Positions 8,310-17,083 of a DNA stretch of 59,254 nucleotides are shown here, piece by piece; within the stretch, counting starts at the first letter, position 1; every line of letters starts with the position of its first letter. The translations under genes and the position numbers were made by a program. The stretch lies in the NCBI GenBank assembly GCA_902489255.1, contig CABTZF010000007.1, positions 1-59,254 of the forward strand, in the 5' to 3' direction. Source of the stretch: an uncultured Peptoniphilus sp. (lineage in GTDB: Bacteria > Bacillota > Clostridia > Tissierellales > Peptoniphilaceae). The notes beneath the pieces are model-generated. The model was given only the letters and a program-made list of their open reading frames with translations, was not told where the DNA came from and ran no database searches.

Positions 8310-9527
8310 TTAATCAGTTTCTTCCTCTTTAGGAATAGGTCTTTTAACAATATATTTGTAATAAATCTTTTCAACGGCTATTGATATAGCATTATCTCCT
8401 GTTACATTTGCAGCTGTTCCAAAGGAATCTTGTGTCAAATATAAGGATATTAAAATTGTTGCCATTGTTCCCGTTGATTCAACGCCAACATAAGGTAGGA
8501 ATGGTATGGCGCTCATTACTGCTCCTCCAGGTGCTCCCGGGGCAGCTACCATAGCAACTCCTAAAATACATACAAATCTCATTATAAGTGCAAAGGAAGC
8601 ATTCATCTTAAACATTGTTAGTAAGGTAAATACACAAGCCGTTAAAGTTATCATTGAACCTGGCATATGAACCGTTGCACATAGGGGTATTACAAATTCT
8701 CTTATTTGTCTAGTAACTCCCATATTTTTATTACAATTAACATTTACAGGAATGGTAGCTGCTGATGATTGAGTTCCGACAGCAGTAAGATAAGCCGGTA
8801 TTGCTTTTTTTAATGAAGCAAAAGGATTCTTTTTTGCATATAAACCTGAAATTACAAATAATAATGTAATATATATTAAATGTAGGACTATAATACATAT
8901 AAATATTCTTCCAAAAATTCCAAGTATCGCAAATACAGACCCTGAATTTGAAAGTCCGCAGAAATTACCGAAGATAAAGATTGGCAACATAGGAATTACA
9001 AAGTTACTTAATACTAAATTTATTATTTCTGAAAATTCATTGATTATGTTGTATAAAGTGTTTCCCTTGCCCTTACTTTTTAAAATTGAAACGCATAAAC
9101 CAAGCATAAAAGCAAATACTAAGGCATTAGTCACTTCAATTATAGGTCCAAGTGGAATTGTAAAATATGGTTCAAGGGCACTATTTGATGCATCTTGAAT
9201 TTTTTGTACCAAATCCGGTGTTATAAAACTTGGAAATATATTACTGCTCATTGCATAGGAAAGTGATCCTGCAACTAAGGTTGAAATATATGATAAAACC
9301 ACTGTAACTAATAATAATTTTCCTGCTCCTTCTGAAAGATCTGCTATACCTTTAGATACAAAGGCAATAATCATCAGGGGAATAATAAAGCTTAAAAAAG
9401 CTCCAAACATTGTTGAAAATGTAATAGCAATCCTTGTTACCCAATCAGGCAAAAATTTACCAACTATTACACCCAATAAAATTGCTATAATAATTTTTGG
9501 AATTAATCCCAACTTTTTCTTTTTCAT
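8310..9527 (-). CDS. Dicarboxylate/amino acid:cation symporter (probable serine/threonine carrier)
   Basis: A 405-residue DAACS/SLC1-type membrane carrier with about eight helices plus re-entrant loops. The HP1 loop reads GTQSSAATIPVN, and the substrate/Na+ site near the C terminus reads DSFGTAANVTGDNAISI. The start ATG 9527 follows AAAGGAG and overlaps the sdaAA stop (ATGA), so it is translationally coupled to the serine dehydratase. That context suggests serine (or threonine) as substrate, as in SstT; sequence alone cannot separate this from glutamate or dicarboxylate transport. A 14-residue N-terminal extension is possible but has no ribosome site. Confidence 0.88.
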   Translation of the reverse strand: MKKKKLGLIPKIIIAILLGVIVGKFLPDWVTRIAITFSTMFGAFLSFIIPLMIIAFVSKGIADLSEGAGKLLLVTVVLSYISTLVAGSLSYAMSSNIFPSFITPDLVQKIQDASNSALEPYFTIPLGPIIEVTNALVFAFMLGLCVSILKSKGKGNTLYNIINEFSEIINLVLSNFVIPMLPIFIFGNFCGLSNSGSVFAILGIFGRIFICIIVLHLIYITLLFVISGLYAKKNPFASLKKAIPAYLTAVGTQSSAATIPVNVNCNKNMGVTRQIREFVIPLCATVHMPGSMITLTACVFTLLTMFKMNASFALIMRFVCILGVAMVAAPGAPGGAVMSAIPFLPYVGVESTGTMATILISLYLTQDSFGTAANVTGDNAISIAVEKIYYKYIVKRPIPKEEETD

Positions 9528-10408
9528 ACTTTCTCCTTTAAATTTAAAAATTTTGCTCTTATAGCACAACCTGTCTTAGTGCCTGCTAAACCTCCAAGTC
9601 CTGTTTCTCTTATGGAAACATTTAGAAGTTTTCCAACTTCACCCATGGCTGTAGCCACTTCATCAAAAGGAACAATTGATTTTATTCCTGCCATGGCCAT
9701 ATCAGCTGAAATTAATGCATTCATTACTCCGGAAGCATTTCTGAAATTACATGGATATTCTACCAAGCCCCCAATAGGATCGCATGCCAGCCCTAAGATA
9801 TTAATTAAACTAATACTTGCAGCTTCAAGAGCTTTTTCAGGGCTTCCACCAAGCATTTCAACTGCAGCCGCAGCAGCCATTGCTGAAGCTGACCCGCACT
9901 CTGCCTGACATCCGCCTTCTGCTCCGGCAAAGGTTGCATATTTTCCAATAATTTGACCAATGCCGATGGAGGTTAAAAGACCCTTAATTAAAATATCATC
10001 CTCTAAATTATATTTTTCCTTAAGTGCCATAAGGGTAGCAGGCATAATACCAGAAGAACCGGCTGTCGGTGCTGCGGCAATTGTTCCCATGTTTGCATTT
10101 GTTTCTGATGTAGAAAAAGCCATGGCCATTGCACGCATTAAATATTTTCCAACTATTGGTTCCTTATCCTTTTGATATTCAAAGCATTTTTTTGCAAATC
10201 CATCTATCATTCCATATTTTGTTTGATAAATTTGGTTCAGGGTATTAGTGCTTGATTTTTTCATAACTCCTAATATTTCCTGAATCTTATTTAGAATTTC
10301 TTCCTTATCTAATGAAGAATTTTTAAGTTCTTCGTTAAGTACCAAATCATATATATGACAGTTTTCTTTATCACAAAAATCTATAATTTCTTTAGCTGTA
10401 TTTAACAT
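9524..10408 (-). CDS. sdaAA: L-serine dehydratase, Fe-S dependent, alpha subunit
   Basis: A 294-residue catalytic subunit that deaminates L-serine to pyruvate and ammonia using an oxygen-sensitive [4Fe-4S] cluster. Conserved blocks are TSETNANMGTIAAAPTAGSSG (substrate/cluster loop, first 20 residues quoted in part), GGCQAECGSASAMAA and LACDPIGGLVEYPC; the Cys residues in these blocks and in the C-terminal GCAIRAK supply cluster ligands. It follows the beta subunit with no gap and overlaps the symporter start by 4 nt, so the three genes form one operon. Confidence 0.95.
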   Translation of the reverse strand: MLNTAKEIIDFCDKENCHIYDLVLNEELKNSSLDKEEILNKIQEILGVMKKSSTNTLNQIYQTKYGMIDGFAKKCFEYQKDKEPIVGKYLMRAMAMAFSTSETNANMGTIAAAPTAGSSGIMPATLMALKEKYNLEDDILIKGLLTSIGIGQIIGKYATFAGAEGGCQAECGSASAMAAAAAVEMLGGSPEKALEAASISLINILGLACDPIGGLVEYPCNFRNASGVMNALISADMAMAGIKSIVPFDEVATAMGEVGKLLNVSIRETGLGGLAGTKTGCAIRAKFLNLKEKV

Positions 10409-11074
10409 CTATACCTCCACATATTTAGCCATTATAAACTTTTTATTTTTTAATAATTTTTCTCCCAGCTCATCAGATAATTTTTCATCAAGTTCCACAG
10501 TTAAATTGACAATTTCCAACAAATCATCTTTTATTGTATTTATGGATTCAATGTTGTAATCATTTTCATATAAGATAGAAGATATTTCAGATATTATTCC
10601 CTTTTGTTCATGATATCTGAAAAGTAGGGTCGGATGAGTACCGTCAAATTCAACTTCCGTTCCATTAATATTAACAATTACCATGTTTCCTCCGCCAATA
10701 GAAGAGCCTATTACATATTCTTCATGGTCTTCATAAATAAATAAAATTTTAACTGTATTGGGATGAAAATTTTCCCCAAGGTCTGTAGGTATGAATTCAT
10801 AATTTATATTTTGTGATTTTGCCAGTTCAAATGCATCTCTTATTCTGTCATCATAGGTTTTAAATCCCATAATCCCACCTAAAAGTGCCCTATCTGTCCC
10901 ATGACCCTTATAAGTCATAGCAAAGGATCCATGCAAATAAAAAATTACTTTGCTGTATTTTTTTGGACAAATTTTTGCAGCAACTCTTGCAATTTTACAA
11001 GCACCTGCTGTGTGTGACGATGATGGTCCTACCATTATTGGCCCTAAGATTTCAAAGGCTCGATATTCTTTCAT
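10409..11074 (-). CDS. sdaAB: L-serine dehydratase, beta subunit
   Basis: A 221-residue partner of SdaAA. The N terminus GPIMVGPSSSHTAGACKIAR is the conserved beta-domain motif, and residues from about 148 onward form an ACT domain (LLFRYHEQKGIISEISSILYENDYNIESI), the likely serine-sensing regulatory module. A GAGGAGGAAGG ribosome site precedes ATG 11074, with TATAAT about 25 nt further upstream. It is the first gene of the sdaAB-sdaAA-symporter operon. Confidence 0.95.
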   Translation of the reverse strand: MKEYRAFEILGPIMVGPSSSHTAGACKIARVAAKICPKKYSKVIFYLHGSFAMTYKGHGTDRALLGGIMGFKTYDDRIRDAFELAKSQNINYEFIPTDLGENFHPNTVKILFIYEDHEEYVIGSSIGGGNMVIVNINGTEVEFDGTHPTLLFRYHEQKGIISEISSILYENDYNIESINTIKDDLLEIVNLTVELDEKLSDELGEKLLKNKKFIMAKYVEV

Positions 11075-11309
11075 GTTCCTTCCTCCTCAAGCTTAATTAT
11101 TATATCATTTCTATAGACTAAATTCATTATCAGTTCTTAAGTTTGTAAAAATTTGCAAAGTTTCTCATAGCTTTTTTATTTTTATGTTAAGGGTTCTTGT
11201 TGTATAATTGATATGTTTAGAGAAAATTTTTCTTAATGTACGTATAAAGAACTTACAGCATTTGTAAGTATAGACTTATCATTTTTAATATAAAAAGAAA
11301 GGACCTAAA

Positions 11310-12632
11310 ATGTCTAAAGAATTAGTAAGAAATTTGATTAACTTTATTAAAGATTCCCCGACCAGTTTTCATGCTGTTTGGAATATGAAAAATATTTTAA
11401 TGAAAGAGGGATTTTCCGAACTCTTAGAGGGAGAAAATTGGAAATTAGAAAAGGGAAAAAATTATTTTGTCAGCAGAAATAACTCATCGTTAATTGCTTT
11501 TAAGATAGGTGAAAATATAAGGGATTATTCTTTTAATATTGTTGCTTCCCACACAGATTCTCCAACTTTTAAGCTTAAAGAAAATGCAGAGCTTTCAGTT
11601 GATAATAAATATATAAAATTAAACACCGAAGGCTACGGGGGTATGATTCTCTCCTCTTGGTTTGATAAACCCTTATCCTTGGCAGGTAGAGTAATAATTA
11701 ATAGTCCCTCCGGCATAATTTCTAAATTGATAAAAATTGACAGAGACTTGCTTTTAATTCCTAGCCTTGCCATTCATCTATCAAAGGATATAAAGGACTT
11801 TTCTATAAATAAACAAATTGACCTTTTGCCTTTAATTTCTCAGGGAAATAAAGAAGATTCTATTAATCTTATAAATAAAATTATTGCGGATGAACTTAAA
11901 GTAAATGTAGCTGATATTCTTTCTAGAGATTTGTTTTTATATAATAGAACAGCTGGAAGTATTTGGGGTGCAAATGAAGAATTTTTTTCCTGCCCTCAAT
12001 TAGATAACCTAGAATGTGCCTATACGACTTTAATGGGATTTTTAAGGGGTCAAAATCAGAAATCAATAGATGTATATGCGTCTTTTGATAATGAAGAAGT
12101 CGGTTCAGGGACCAAACAAGGAGCCATGTCCACTTTTTTATTTGACGTTTTGAATAGAATTAATGGAAATTTATCTTATTCTAAGGAAGATTATTACAAG
12201 GCAATTGCATCTTCTTTTATGGTTAGTGCCGACAATGCTCATTCATTGCACCCTAATCATTATGAAGTTACAGACGAAAACAACCACACTTATATGAATG
12301 GTGGAATTGTTATAAAATCTCATGCAGGTCAAAAATATACTTCTGATGCTTTAAGTATTTCCGTTTTTAAAAAAATTTGTAATAATATCGCAGTCCCCAT
12401 TCAATTTTTCTCAAACAGAAGCGACAAACTTGGAGGCTCAACCCTTGGAAACCTTTCTCAAAATCATGTTAGTCTTAACACTGTAGATATTGGTCTTGCA
12501 CAATTATCAATGCATTCATCTTATGAAACTGCAGGAGTTTTTGATACTTACTATATGGTTAAAGCAATTGAAGAATTTTATAACTTATATTTTAAGACCA
12601 AGGATAATTTTACCTTGGATTTTAGCAAATAA
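11310..12632 (+). CDS. apeB: M18 family aminopeptidase
   Basis: A 440-residue dinuclear-metal cytosolic aminopeptidase. Metal and catalytic motifs are visible: SHTDSPTFKLK near the N terminus, FDNEEVGSGTKQGA (catalytic Glu and metal Glu), SADNAHSLHPNH and the C-terminal MHSSYETAG carrying a final metal His. It removes N-terminal (often acidic or hydrophobic) residues from peptides. AAAGGA precedes ATG 11310. It is divergent from the serine operon, and the 235 bp between contain TATAAT boxes for both directions. Length is normal. Confidence 0.95.
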   Translation: MSKELVRNLINFIKDSPTSFHAVWNMKNILMKEGFSELLEGENWKLEKGKNYFVSRNNSSLIAFKIGENIRDYSFNIVASHTDSPTFKLKENAELSVDNKYIKLNTEGYGGMILSSWFDKPLSLAGRVIINSPSGIISKLIKIDRDLLLIPSLAIHLSKDIKDFSINKQIDLLPLISQGNKEDSINLINKIIADELKVNVADILSRDLFLYNRTAGSIWGANEEFFSCPQLDNLECAYTTLMGFLRGQNQKSIDVYASFDNEEVGSGTKQGAMSTFLFDVLNRINGNLSYSKEDYYKAIASSFMVSADNAHSLHPNHYEVTDENNHTYMNGGIVIKSHAGQKYTSDALSISVFKKICNNIAVPIQFFSNRSDKLGGSTLGNLSQNHVSLNTVDIGLAQLSMHSSYETAGVFDTYYMVKAIEEFYNLYFKTKDNFTLDFSK

Positions 12633-12690
12633 ATAATTTTACCAATATAAAGCTTTGGTCAATAATGAGATTAGATTGTTCACAAATAAA

Positions 12691-12780
12691 AACCTACCTG
12701 CAAACTTAATATTTGGGAAAATCCTCTTATTTTCAAATTAAAAGTCAAGGATTTTGTAGATATTCGCTTGCAAGTAGGTT
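12691..12780. terminator. Nested long hairpin between convergent genes
   Basis: AACCTACCTGCAA (12691-12703) pairs with TTGCAAGTAGGTT (12768-12780) with one mismatch. An inner stem AAAATCCT (12718-12725) pairs with AGGATTTT (12748-12755). It lies between the M18 gene (plus) and the small membrane-protein gene (minus). Architecture resembles the elements at 8222 and 22560, but the sequence differs. Confidence 0.6.
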
Positions 12781-12839
12781 AATTTTAACTCTCAATAACT
12801 TAAGATTCGTGTTTTTTATTTTTATTAAAGTTTAAAAAC

Positions 12840-13154
12840 CTATTTATCGGAATTTTTTGCAGAATCTTCTTCTAAAATATTATCATTAGAATTTTTATTT
12901 TTTTCTTTATCTTTATTATCTTCTGCATTTTTTTTGTCTTTATCTCCTAAAAAAATTTCTTTAACTTTTCCTGCTTTTTCCTTGGTTGTATCCCAAAGTT
13001 CCGCATAAGGTATATTCTTAATCTTATCCTTAAAATATGCGGAATCTATTTTTGTATCTTTGACAAAAATAGAAATATGAAGAATTGACATTAATGCAAA
13101 AATCCCAACAATTAGAATTATAATTTTTAGAAGTTTTTTTATCATTTGTATCAC
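12840..13154 (-). CDS. Small single-pass membrane protein, 104 aa
   Basis: Not recognised. Residues about 7-30 form one hydrophobic helix (LLKIIILIVGIFALMSILHI). The rest is a very charged Lys/Glu/Asp/Asn-rich tail, probably disordered. It directly follows the YgjP-like gene with no gap and is the last gene of the hisS-typA-cls region. Topology suggests a short basic N terminus inside and the tail exposed or cytosolic; neither can be settled here. Nothing points to a specific function. Confidence 0.6.
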   Translation of the reverse strand: MIQMIKKLLKIIILIVGIFALMSILHISIFVKDTKIDSAYFKDKIKNIPYAELWDTTKEKAGKVKEIFLGDKDKKNAEDNKDKEKNKNSNDNILEEDSAKNSDK

Positions 13155-13700
13155 CTATGTATGTTTTAATTTTTTGTCAATTTGCCTGTAATTTGGCATA
13201 TATTTTTCAATTTCCTTATAAAAATCCTTGGAATGATTGGGATATTTTAGATGTATCAGTTCATGCAAAACAAGGGCCTCAATTTCTTCAATGGGTCTTG
13301 CACAAATCCAAAGATTAATATTTATAAGTCCTCTGTTTTTATAACAAGTCCCCCACCTGGCCTTCATTTTTCTAATTTTATATTGATTGGCTTTCAGATT
13401 TGTTAATTTTTCATACTTATTAAATATTTCAGGCAAAATTTCTTCTAATTTTTCTCTATAAAGACATTCAATTTCCTTTTCTTTATAAGATTTATTAAGT
13501 TTTTGCCCAAAAAGGCAACCCTTATAGGTGTCTTTCTTCTTATCTTTTTCTATTAATTTTTCAATTTCAGAAAAATTATTTTCATAAATATCCATGATTT
13601 CTGCAAAGGAAAAATTTATTGGTGCTGAAATTTTAACAACTCCATTTTCAACAGCAAATTTAAGATTCCTCATATTTTTTCTATTAATTTCTATTTTCAT
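13155..13700 (-). CDS. YgjP-like (M48/DUF45) zinc metallopeptidase
   Basis: A 181-residue protein with the YgjP/DUF45 layout: an N-terminal beta-rich part, KMKARWGTCYKNRGLININLW in the middle (the conserved R-x-G-x-C block) and the zinc motif HELIHLKYPNHSKDFY, where HExxH plus a downstream His form the metal site. No membrane helix is present. Substrates of this family are unknown. It overlaps the cardiolipin synthase stop by 1 nt and is the fourth gene in the minus-strand series. Confidence 0.88.
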   Translation of the reverse strand: MKIEINRKNMRNLKFAVENGVVKISAPINFSFAEIMDIYENNFSEIEKLIEKDKKKDTYKGCLFGQKLNKSYKEKEIECLYREKLEEILPEIFNKYEKLTNLKANQYKIRKMKARWGTCYKNRGLININLWICARPIEEIEALVLHELIHLKYPNHSKDFYKEIEKYMPNYRQIDKKLKHT

Positions 13701-15160
13701 CAGAGTATGGGCGCTAATAATCTTGAAACTTGTTCTCTTATTCTGGTAAACATGCTTCTTCTTTCATAAATTTCTTTTGTTATTTCCTGGCAATCCTTTA
13801 AATCATTTTTAAAATCTTCCTTTAATTTTTGATTTAATTCGTAGTCAAACAAAAAAGCATTGACTTCAAAATTAAGTTCAAAGGATCTGATATCAAAATT
13901 GGCTGTGCCCACTGAGGAAAGATAATCATCACAAATCATAACCTTAGTGTGCAAAAATCCATTTTTATACATAAAGATATTGACTCCCCAGTCTAAGAGT
14001 TCTCCTGCATAAGATAAGGATGCCCAGTGAACAAAAGGATGGTCTTTTTTTTCAGGAATCATTACATTTACATTGACTCCGGAAAGAGCGGCTACTTTCA
14101 GGCACTTAAAAAGTCCTTCATCAGGAACAAAATATGGTGTTTGTATATAAATTTCCTTTTTTGCCCTGGTGATTAATTTTTCATAACCGTTTCTTACTGA
14201 GTCGGCTTTTGTATCAGGACCCGATGTTACTATGCAAACATCTTTTTCCCCCTTATTTTTAAAGAATTTTGTTGAAAAACCCTCTATATCTTCATTTGAT
14301 GCAAATTTATAGTCTAAATAAAATCGCCAAGCAAGCCCGTTAACGGCATCTCCTTCTATTCTTAAGTGTGTATCTCTCCAGTTTCCGAATTTTCCCTTGC
14401 CAACATACTCATCACCTACATTAAGTCCTCCAACATAACCGATTTTTTTATCTATAATTGCTATCTTCCTGTGGTTCCTATAATTTATATGAGTATTAAG
14501 TTTCGGCAATATCCCCGGAAAAAATATTGCAAAATGTATACCTGAGTCTTTAATTTTTTTTCTGTCTTTTTGCTTGAGGTTTCTACCGCCCATGCCATCC
14601 ACCAAAAGATATACGGCAACCCCTTCCTTGGCTTTGTCAATCATTATATCTAAAAATTTCTGTGATAAATCATCTGATTTAAAAATATAATATTGTATAT
14701 ATATAGTTTCCTTAGCCGCCCTTAAATCTTCAAATAGTGCTTGGAATTTTTCGGATCCATTATTATAAACTTCTACATCATTTCCTGAATATAAAATTTC
14801 ACCTTCAGCATTGTTAAACATCTTAACTATGTCTTTATAGGCTTTTGTCTGAATATTTGAATCTTCAAATTCTCTATTTTGAATGTTTTCAATAGTGTCC
14901 CTATATTCACTTTTAGTTAGTCTGTCGGTTTCTGTTTTTGTTTCAAAAATTTTAGATTTTGAAACATCCTGCCCTATAAATAGGTATAATATTATTCCTA
15001 AAATTGGAAGAAAATTTATCGCCATTACCCATAGAAGGGTAGAAGTAGGCTTTTTCCTTTGAAAAAACACTACTGCTGCAGAAAAAATTATATTTGTTAA
15101 AAATATTATTGAATAAATTTGGGCAAAGGACTTAATAAAGCCCATATACATACTTATCAT
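13700..15160 (-). CDS. cls: Cardiolipin synthase (phospholipase D family)
   Basis: A 486-residue membrane enzyme that condenses two phosphatidylglycerols into cardiolipin. Two N-terminal transmembrane helices lie in residues 5-65. Two PLD catalytic motifs follow: HINYRNHRKIAIIDKKIG (HxK, with downstream Gly-Gly-Asn) and FLHTKVMICDDYLSSVGTAN. Length and order are standard for bacterial Cls. It starts 4 nt after the typA stop, and GAAGTGATACT precedes ATG 15160. Confidence 0.95.
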   Translation of the reverse strand: MISMYMGFIKSFAQIYSIIFLTNIIFSAAVVFFQRKKPTSTLLWVMAINFLPILGIILYLFIGQDVSKSKIFETKTETDRLTKSEYRDTIENIQNREFEDSNIQTKAYKDIVKMFNNAEGEILYSGNDVEVYNNGSEKFQALFEDLRAAKETIYIQYYIFKSDDLSQKFLDIMIDKAKEGVAVYLLVDGMGGRNLKQKDRKKIKDSGIHFAIFFPGILPKLNTHINYRNHRKIAIIDKKIGYVGGLNVGDEYVGKGKFGNWRDTHLRIEGDAVNGLAWRFYLDYKFASNEDIEGFSTKFFKNKGEKDVCIVTSGPDTKADSVRNGYEKLITRAKKEIYIQTPYFVPDEGLFKCLKVAALSGVNVNVMIPEKKDHPFVHWASLSYAGELLDWGVNIFMYKNGFLHTKVMICDDYLSSVGTANFDIRSFELNFEVNAFLFDYELNQKLKEDFKNDLKDCQEITKEIYERRSMFTRIREQVSRLLAPIL

Positions 15161-15164
15161 AGTA

Positions 15165-16991
15165 TCACTTCTTTTTGTTTTTTGATTTATATCTACTTTG
15201 TGAATTTAAAATTTCTTTTCTTATCCTAAATTCATCCGGTGTGATTTCTATAAGCTCATCATCTTCTATAAATTCTAAAGCTTCTTCCAGGGTTAAGTTT
15301 TTAACAGGAGATAATTTTAAGGCTTCATCAGATCCTGAAGCTCTAATGTTTGTTTGCTTCTTTTCTTTGGTTACTGAAACTTCAATTTCAACTCCCTTTG
15401 GTGATTCTCCAACGACTTGACCTTCATAAACTTCTTCTCCCGGACTTACAAATAATGTCCCTCTTTGTTGGGCATTGTTTAAGCCGTAGGTTGAAGCCAC
15501 TCCTGTATCAAAAGAAACTATAGACGCATTTACTCTTCTTGGAATAAGGCCCTTAAAGGGAGCATAATCTTCAAATACAGAATTTAATATTCCGTTGCCC
15601 TTAGTGTCTGTCATAAATTCAGTCCTATAACCTATAAGTCCTCTAGCGGGAATTAAAAATACTAGTCTTTGGTAACCACCTTGGGGTTCTTGCATGGTAA
15701 CAAGTTCTCCTTTACGTCTTCCCAATTTATCTATTATTGCTCCAACAAATTCTTGTGAAACATCTATAGTAACTCTTTCAATTGGTTCATATTTTTTTCC
15801 GTCAATTGTTTTAAATAAAACTTGTGGTTTGGAAACTTGAAATTCATAGCCTTCTCTTCTCATATTTTCTATTAAAACACTAAGGTGAAGTTCCCCTCTG
15901 CCGCTAACTTTAAAAGAATCTGTTGAATCCGTATCTTCTACCCTTAGACTCACATCAGTTTGAAGTTCTCTATAAAGCCTTTGTCTTAATTGTCTTGAGG
16001 TTACAAACTTTCCGACTCTGCCTGCAAAAGGCGAATCATTAACAGAAAAATTCATTGCAAGAGTTGGCTCTGAAATTTTAACAAATTCTAAGGGACTTTT
16101 GTCCTCTTCTTTTGTAAGGGTATCACCAATATTTATATCTTCAATTCCAGTAATGGCAACTATAGAACCTGAATAAGATGAACTTACCTCATCTCTTTCA
16201 AGACCCTCAAATTCATACATTTTTGAAATTTTTACTTTTTCTTCATAACCCGGTCTTGTGGCATTAACTATATAGCAACTATCATTTTCTGATAGCTTTC
16301 CACTTTCTATTTTTCCTATCCCTATCCTTCCAACATAATCGTTGTAGTCAATTGTTGAAATGAGAAGTTTAAAAGGTTCATCTTTAGATAAAGCTGGAGC
16401 CGGTATATATTTTAATATAGCTTCAAATAGAGGTTTCATTGATGTCATTTCATCATATAAATTCATAGATGCAACACCTTTTTTAGCAGAAGCATAAACA
16501 AAAGGAGCATCTAAAACATTTTCGCCTGCACCCAATTCTATGAATAAATCCAAAACTTCATCAACTACTTCTTCTGCTCTAGCTTCCGGTCTGTCTATTT
16601 TATTTATACAAACTATTACAGGTAAATTAAGTTCAAAAGATTTTTTTAAAACAAATTTTGTTTGGGGCATTGGTCCTTCAAAAGCATCCACTAGGAGAAC
16701 TACACCGCTTACCATTTTTAAAACTCGTTCAACTTCTCCTCCAAAATCAGCATGTCCCGGAGTATCTATAATATTTATTTTAACTCCGTTATAATGAACT
16801 GCTGTATTTTTTGATAAAATAGTTATACCTCTTTCACGTTCTATGGCATTTGAATCCATAACACGTTCATTAACAATCTGATTTTTTCTAAAAATACCTG
16901 ATTGTTTTAAAAGTGCATCAACTAATGTGGTCTTTCCATGGTCAACATGGGCAATTATTGCAATATTTCTTATATCTTCTCTATAGTTCAT
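15165..16991 (-). CDS. typA: Ribosome-associated GTPase TypA/BipA
   Basis: A 608-residue translational GTPase related to EF-G. G1 is AHVDHGKTTLVDALL, the G2 threonine lies in RERGITI, G3 is DTPGHADFGGE, and G4 is NKIDRPEA. Domains II, III, V and the BipA-specific C-terminal domain follow (GELHLSVLIENMRREGYE and RGLIGYRTEFMTDTKGNG in part). It assists large-subunit assembly and stress or cold adaptation. It lies downstream of hisS but is separated from it by a terminator at about 17040, so it probably has its own promoter in the 50-bp gap. Confidence 0.97.
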   Translation of the reverse strand: MNYREDIRNIAIIAHVDHGKTTLVDALLKQSGIFRKNQIVNERVMDSNAIERERGITILSKNTAVHYNGVKINIIDTPGHADFGGEVERVLKMVSGVVLLVDAFEGPMPQTKFVLKKSFELNLPVIVCINKIDRPEARAEEVVDEVLDLFIELGAGENVLDAPFVYASAKKGVASMNLYDEMTSMKPLFEAILKYIPAPALSKDEPFKLLISTIDYNDYVGRIGIGKIESGKLSENDSCYIVNATRPGYEEKVKISKMYEFEGLERDEVSSSYSGSIVAITGIEDINIGDTLTKEEDKSPLEFVKISEPTLAMNFSVNDSPFAGRVGKFVTSRQLRQRLYRELQTDVSLRVEDTDSTDSFKVSGRGELHLSVLIENMRREGYEFQVSKPQVLFKTIDGKKYEPIERVTIDVSQEFVGAIIDKLGRRKGELVTMQEPQGGYQRLVFLIPARGLIGYRTEFMTDTKGNGILNSVFEDYAPFKGLIPRRVNASIVSFDTGVASTYGLNNAQQRGTLFVSPGEEVYEGQVVGESPKGVEIEVSVTKEKKQTNIRASGSDEALKLSPVKNLTLEEALEFIEDDELIEITPDEFRIRKEILNSQSRYKSKNKKK

Positions 16992-17035
16992 ATTTCATCT
17001 TCTTTCTTACTTTGTCCTATATATTGTAATATTTA

Positions 17036-17072
17036 CAGAAAAAAAGTGCAAGATTTAGACACTTGCACTTAA
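17036..17072 (-). terminator. Terminator after hisS
   Basis: On the minus strand AAGTGCAAG pairs with CTTGCACTT (plus positions 17062-17070 and 17044-17052) and is followed by a run of seven T residues. Confidence 0.85.
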
Positions 17073-17083
17073 ATAAATATTTT

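Noticed and set aside
9579..10175. Plus-strand open frames across the serine dehydratase gene
   Set aside because: They mirror sdaAA in reverse; the minus strand has complete family motifs and ribosome sites.
15175..16794. Plus-strand open frames inside typA
   Set aside because: Shadows of the minus-strand GTPase, without ribosome sites or recognisable domains.
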